NCBI GenBank assembly: GCA_940671915.1 | Contig: CALNVZ010003426.1 | Span: 15,735,246 to 15,799,245 of the forward strand | Source: Paracentrotus lividus | Taxonomy: Eukaryota > Echinodermata > Echinoidea > Camarodonta > Echinidae | Reading direction: 5' to 3' | DNA: 64,000 bases | Shown: one piece after another, positions 59,346 through 64,000 of the stretch | How the letters are laid out: each line of letters begins with the position of its first letter | How positions within the stretch are numbered: position 1 is the first letter of the stretch | Position numbers and translations under genes: made by a program | Notes under the pieces: model-generated | What the model was told of the DNA's origin: nothing | Seen by the model: only the letters and a program-made list of their open reading frames with translations | The model's database searches: none

Positions 59346-60980
59346 GGAATGGGACGGCCGAAAAACTCTCGCGATATGAGAAATGACTAAAGATAAGAAA
59401 TATTGGAACAACATGCGAAATTGATATTGTGAATGGTTTCAAGTACCAAGGAAAAACATGGATTTTTACTCGTTATTTGGATAAATTTAAATTATAATAT
59501 GTGTATTTATGAATCATTTTTCTTGCCGGTTTATGAATGTTTCCATGGTAACTAAATAATTGCAGTACTAGGGTTTTATGAATGACATGTAGTATTTTGA
59601 ACTCGTGATTGCCTTATGAATAATCTCCAATATTGTAGCAAATATCTTGCAATTTTATAGTAATAACTTGGGGTTAGTTGAGATCGTGGACTTTTCTATG
59701 GGGTGGGAGAAAAGCGGATTTGATGCTTTTTAATTTTTAAATGATTGTAACTCTATACATTGTAATGACTTTTAAGAATGATTTTTATGAACTGTTATCC
59801 GATGTTTTCAATCGATTTTCATGTGATTTCTGTTGTATATATATTTCTTATCTCTTCCATCGTGATGATTTCGAAAGGAAGAGAACATTTTAAAAAACCC
59901 TGAGACATGTGTTTCAGCCAAATTATGTATGTTCTGTGAACACTATGGCACAATTAGCAAAGACTTGATCATTGATTTAATGGTATTAAACTTCTCATAA
60001 AAATGCCCACGTTTTTTTAGAAATTTGGCTCAATAACGTTTTATCCAGAGCCTTTTTTTTCCAGGGGCCATATTCATAAAACTTTAAATAGTCCTCTAAA
60101 AGACTTAAGGTTTTATGAATATGGACCAAGATGCACAAGACTTAACAAACATTTTTCAAACATCACTTATCGACTTTTGTTGTTTTTCTGCAGGAAGGCA
60201 TTTGATGCCAAGGAACTTTTTAAAGCAATAAAATCACAATATAAACGTTAGTAAATTTATATCCATGTTTATTTTTTCACATCCATAGACATGGATTATT
60301 ACTTGGAAAAGGTAACAATAGAGGAAGACACCAGTGTTGCCAATTTGAAGAAGAGACACTGATCAATTAGCACGTAATGAATGACTTTATTAATTTCCAC
60401 TATTCTGTCTATACATTCAGGTTATGTTTCTTGCATGCACAGTTAGAATATGGTACTGTTTAACACTTCTTGTACAAATACCATCTCATTTTCCCCCAAG
60501 TTAGTTTTTAATAACAATATTTGTTAAACTGGGGTAAATGTTGCACCGAAAAGCACACAGATAGGGAAAGCAGCATGGGTTTTAAACTCCAAAGAGATAA
60601 ATATTACTAAAAAAGTTTGGAAAATATTACTTCACAAGGGGGTTATGTTGGCACATTTACATAATATTGTTTTATATCAAATTACTTGTTTTACCTACAA
60701 TCAAATACTTGTTTTTAACTAATTTGACATGTTTTATGTACATGTATGTAAATAACTGGGCTTAGAGGGCCAATATTTATTACCTGTTATCATGTTTGTA
60801 AGTTATTACTTCATATTTTTGTTCATGTTTTAAAAGTGACCAATTTGAAATGAATTAATGTTTTGGAGAAAATTGATGATTTTTACATGTACAGCTGTAA
60901 TGGGTGCCAATCAAAGTTTATTTTTTGTTACTACAGTTATTTTTTTTTTAAATTTTGTAATAAAATTGCTGCTTGCCTTA
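59346..60980 (+). other. SPDEF: 3' UTR of the ETS gene with two candidate poly(A) signals
   Basis: AT-rich sequence without an ORF follows the stop codon. AATAAA occurs at 60227-60232 (just after a T-rich/CAG segment) and again at 60959-60964. Either could end the transcript, giving UTRs of about 0.9 or 1.6 kb. It includes the hairpin at 60066-60127. Confidence 0.55.
60066..60127. repeat. 62-bp near-perfect hairpin in the ETS gene 3' UTR
   Basis: GGCCATATTCATAAAACTTTAA (60066-60087) is inverted at 60105-60127 with two or three mismatches, and an inner AGTC/GACT pair extends the stem. It lies 100 bases before the first AATAAA. Most likely a very small MITE carried in the transcript; the size also fits a pre-miRNA-like fold. 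Confidence 0.7.
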
Positions 60981-61059
60981 GAAACTGAACTATTGCTTGT
61001 AGACGTGAATATATTTATTGCATTTTGAGAAAGAGATTGCGATTAATCATTTTGTAAAG

Positions 61060-61875
61060 AGATAGAGAGGGAGAGAGATAACGGGGGGTGAAGAGAGAAG
61101 AGAGAGAGGAGAGAAAGAGAGAAAGAGAGGGACGAGCGAAAGGGTGAGGACATCATATAGAAGAGGGCCGAGGGAGAAAATGGAAGAAGTTCGAGAGAAA
61201 GAAGAGAGAAGGTGGATGGGAGAGAGAGAAAGAAGAGAAGAAGAGAGAGAAGAAGAGAAGAGTGAGAGAGAAAGAAGAGAAGAGAGAGAAGAAAGGGAGA
61301 AGAAGAGGATAGAAGAGGGAAAGGGAGATAGAAAGAGGGAGAGGAAGAGGAGAAAGAGAGGTAGAGGCGGGTAGAAAGAAGAAAGAGAGAGATAGAAAGA
61401 GGAGAAGAAGAGTAGAAAGAGAGGAGGAGAGAGATAGAGAGGGAGAGATAGAAAGAGGAGAAGAGAGAGATAGAAAGAAAGAGAGAAGGTGATAGAGAGA
61501 GAGAGAAAGAAGAGAAGAGAGAGATAGAAAGAAGAGAAGAGAGAGATAGAAAGAAGAGAAGAGAGAGATAGAAAGAAGAGAAGAGAGAGATAGAAAGAGG
61601 AGAAGAGAGAGATAGAAAAAGAAGAAGAGAGAGATAGAAAGAGGAGAAGAGAGAGAGATAGAAAAAGAAGAAGAGAGAGATAGAAAGAGGAGAAGAGAGA
61701 TAGAAAGAGAGGAGAGATAGAAAGAGGAGAAGAGAGAGATAGAAAAAGAAGAAGAGAGAGATAGAAAGAGAAGAGAAGAGAGATAGAAAGAGGAGAAGAG
61801 AAGAGAGATAGAAAGAGGAGAAGAGAAGAGAGATAGAAAGAGGAGAAGAGAGAGAGAGAGAGATAGAAAGAGGGT
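61060..61875. repeat. ~0.8-kb polypurine minisatellite (GATAGAAAGAGGAGAAGAGA units)
   Basis: The plus strand is almost free of pyrimidines apart from the T of GATAGAAA. The 18-24-bp unit GATAGAAAGAGGAGAAGAGA with variants recurs more than 20 times, most regularly at 61430-61860. The long minus-strand Ser/Leu-rich frames (331 and 401 codons) are consequences of this composition. Confidence 0.95.
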
Positions 61876-62040
61876 GGGGAGGGGTTGTGTGGAGAGGGAC
61901 GGGTAGGCTGTAAGAGGAAGGGGGCACTATGATATGAAAGATATGGTGCAAACTTATAAGAGATGTAGGAGAGAGAGAGAGACGGATATTGAAAGCAGCT
62001 ACAAAAACAAGAATGCCTATCAAAAGGCTTCGCTTCATTC

Positions 62041-62072
62041 CCTCCCCCCCCCCAAAAAAAAGGGGGGGGGGG
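62041..62072. repeat. C/A/G homopolymer palindrome
   Basis: C runs, A8 and G10 in succession, able to fold with the A run as loop. Confidence 0.9.
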
Positions 62073-62399
62073 CAAGGGACAACAACGAGTGAGTGAGAGT
62101 GTGAGCAGGTTTGATAAAAAATAAAAAAAAAATAATAATAAAAAGTACAGATGGAGAGGGAGAACGAGGGGTGGAAAAAGAGAGAAAAGATGGATATAAT
62201 CTAAGCAAAGGAGAAATGCAAAAATAGAAATGACATACAACAATACTAACACGATCGAAGAGAGGCAAATAAAACAATTATAAAAGATAGTGGAGATAAT
62301 GTCGAAAATGAGAGAATATGGGAGAGGGAGAGATTGAAAGAGAATGAGATATTACGATAAAAGAGGGTATTTAAAAAATATTTTGCTGCAGGTAACGAT

Positions 62400-63190
62400 A
62401 CTCCCAGACCATGTTACCAAAATACAAAAATAAAAACAAAGAAAATAAAGTAAACAAATGTTAAACATACCAATTATCAAATTAGCTTAAACACCTTTTA
62501 AATACCCGATAGGCCTAAATACACACTTTTAAACCAGCCATGCTTAAAATGACAAATGGCTTAAAAATATATTTATAATAATATGAAACAAGGGGGAAAA
62601 AAGAAAGAAAAAAAAAAACCCACTAGATTATTTTGCACGGTCATGACTTTGCAAAATAGTGTCATCCCTAAAACCAGTGAACCCAACGAGTCTTTGGAAG
62701 ATAAAAATGCAGAAAATAAAGGGCAGCAGAAATAATACGAAAAGCGGTTTTACGCCAAGTTGCTCACGTAGCTTCCTTTTGGTCATTAATAGTGTGACGT
62801 CACGGCCTTTCTTTTCCTTTACAATGATTATAATAAGGGTTGGAGCACAATAGCTCTAACTGATGTATGCGTGCACAATCCCTATTCAACTCGAATATCT
62901 TATATTCGCTCAACCAAATTAGGATGGTTCGATCGAGTTTGGTGTTTTTGGGGGCCTGGTACCAAATGGTATGACGTAAGAATTCAGATGTACATTAAAG
63001 AGAGAAAGGAAGAAAGAAGAGGAGGAAGTAGAAATTAATAGTCAGTACACAATTGAAAGTGAGGGAGAATAATGTTCGCGGGTTATCTTTCGAGGTGTTA
63101 TCAACTTTTGGGGTAACTATAAGACTTAAAACATCTTTTGGGGAGATATGAAAACGAAGTCAGTAAAGGTGATCAAAGTTGTTGCGAATT
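62400..63190. other. Unassigned AT-rich sequence
   Basis: A CRE-like TGACGTCACGG near 62796 and an ETS-core GAGGAAGTA near 63023 are present; neither is linked to a visible gene start. Confidence 0.35.
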
Positions 63191-63192
63191 AT

Positions 63193-63966
63193 GGGTTGTT
63201 TTACGATCAGGGTACACCATTTTGTCTCACTGGACCAAAAAAAAAAAAGTTGTTTTGTTCTCCGTCAATTTTTGTGTATGTGTTCTAGACAAGTAAAATG
63301 ATATTGCTTTTAAATTTGGAGGCATGAGGTCACCAACTTAATTTTCTATAGGGGTTCATATTTTTTATCACACGTAAAGTCAATTGCTTCATTTTTCGGA
63401 GAGGACGTTTTTGACAAAACGTGATTTGACAACATTGTAACGTGAACTGTCTGAAAAACAAATGGATGTGGGTGAAGTAAACATTATAAGTTTGTGGCAT
63501 TAAGTGTTCTTACAGACAACATTGTTCATAAAGTGATGTCTAACTATGCGTAAAACCACCTAATTCGGAGAGGAATTTTTTGACAGAATTGGTACCCCAT
63601 TTTTGGTTAATGGTCACAAAAAAAATCAAATTAACTGTAGCTTTTGGGGTTTTCAGTTTTTAAACAATCGCATTTCAGTAGTCAATTCTGATTGGAAAAA
63701 CAAGCCTAATGATTGCTAATAATCAAGATGCACAAGCTCAAAATCAGAAAAAATAAAATGAGACAGTAATTTTGCCCTAAAATGCCATACAATGGTCAAT
63801 TTTTAGAAGTAAATGTGTATGTCTATAATTTATTTTTCTCTTGTAGGTTTCTCTAACAGTGCCCAAAAGCTTGGCATCGAAGATTTGATATTACAGTACC
63901 TCTATTTCTTTTTATGGTGCACAGAAGGCCATTTTTTGACGGTGTACCCTGATCGTAAAACAACCC
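63193..63966. mobile_element. 774-bp TIR element with TTAT target duplication
   Basis: GGGTTGTTTTACGATCAGGG plus TACACC at the left is perfectly inverse to GGTGTACCCTGATCGTAAAA plus CAACCC at the right (26 bases). TTAT flanks both ends (63189-63192, 63967-63970). The interior is AT-rich without a transposase motif. Confidence 0.9.
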
Positions 63967-64000
63967 TTATAATGAAAAGAGAGTGAAACAAAACAAATAC

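Noticed and set aside
61043-62252. Minus-strand open frames of 331 and 401 codons, Ser/Leu/Phe-rich
   Set aside because: They lie over the polypurine minisatellite. Lack of stop codons follows from the composition, and the proteins are pure low complexity.

Overview
The window is AT-rich metazoan nuclear DNA that is mostly non-coding. One split gene can be reconstructed confidently. The rest is dominated by short inverted-repeat (MITE-type) transposons, fold-back elements, tRNA-derived SINEs, homopolymer runs and microsatellites. The single recognisable gene is an ETS transcription factor of the SPDEF/PDEF class, which together with the SINE type and dense TIR elements suggests an invertebrate deuterostome, most likely an echinoderm. 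That taxonomic call is inference from gene class and repeat style, not a search result.

Layout. 0-5 kb: a GC-richer polypurine block, a ~245-bp tandem repeat, small hairpin elements and a first copy of a 142-bp MITE that recurs four times. 5-10 kb: mostly unassigned sequence with a recurring 14-mer, a fold-back element directly abutting a MITE, and a candidate TIR element. 10.8-14.45 kb: a direct tandem duplication. Its second copy carries two insertions (a TTA-target MITE and a TTAA-target MITE) that are absent from the first copy, so the first copy preserves the empty sites. 14.9-18.7 kb: a mariner-like element with an antisense transposase remnant, split by a ~2.7-kb fold-back element whose arms contain tandem subunits. 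18.8-19.35 kb: a degenerate minisatellite interrupted by a hairpin. 19.4-34 kb: homopolymers, two shorter mariner-type relatives, a complete SINE, a MITE inserted into another copy of itself, and nested fold-backs. 34-52 kb: sparse sequence with a second SINE, several hairpin elements and a 466-bp TA-flanked TIR element.

52.1-61 kb: the ETS gene on the plus strand. A TATA box lies near 52125 and a non-coding exon ends at 52281. Six coding exons run from 53728 to 59345 and give a 370-residue protein with an N-terminal Gln-rich region, a PNT/SAM domain and a C-terminal ETS domain. Its 3' UTR contains a 62-bp hairpin and AATAAA signals at 60227 and 60959. A 23-base run of N (57695-57717) falls in its last intron. 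61-64 kb: a ~0.8-kb GA-rich minisatellite, a C/A/G homopolymer palindrome and a 774-bp TIR element with TTAT flanks.

I found no CRISPR array, prokaryotic operon, rRNA or second convincing protein gene. The most informative material is the transposon stratigraphy (empty versus filled sites, self-insertion, interrupted mariner) rather than a new protein system.
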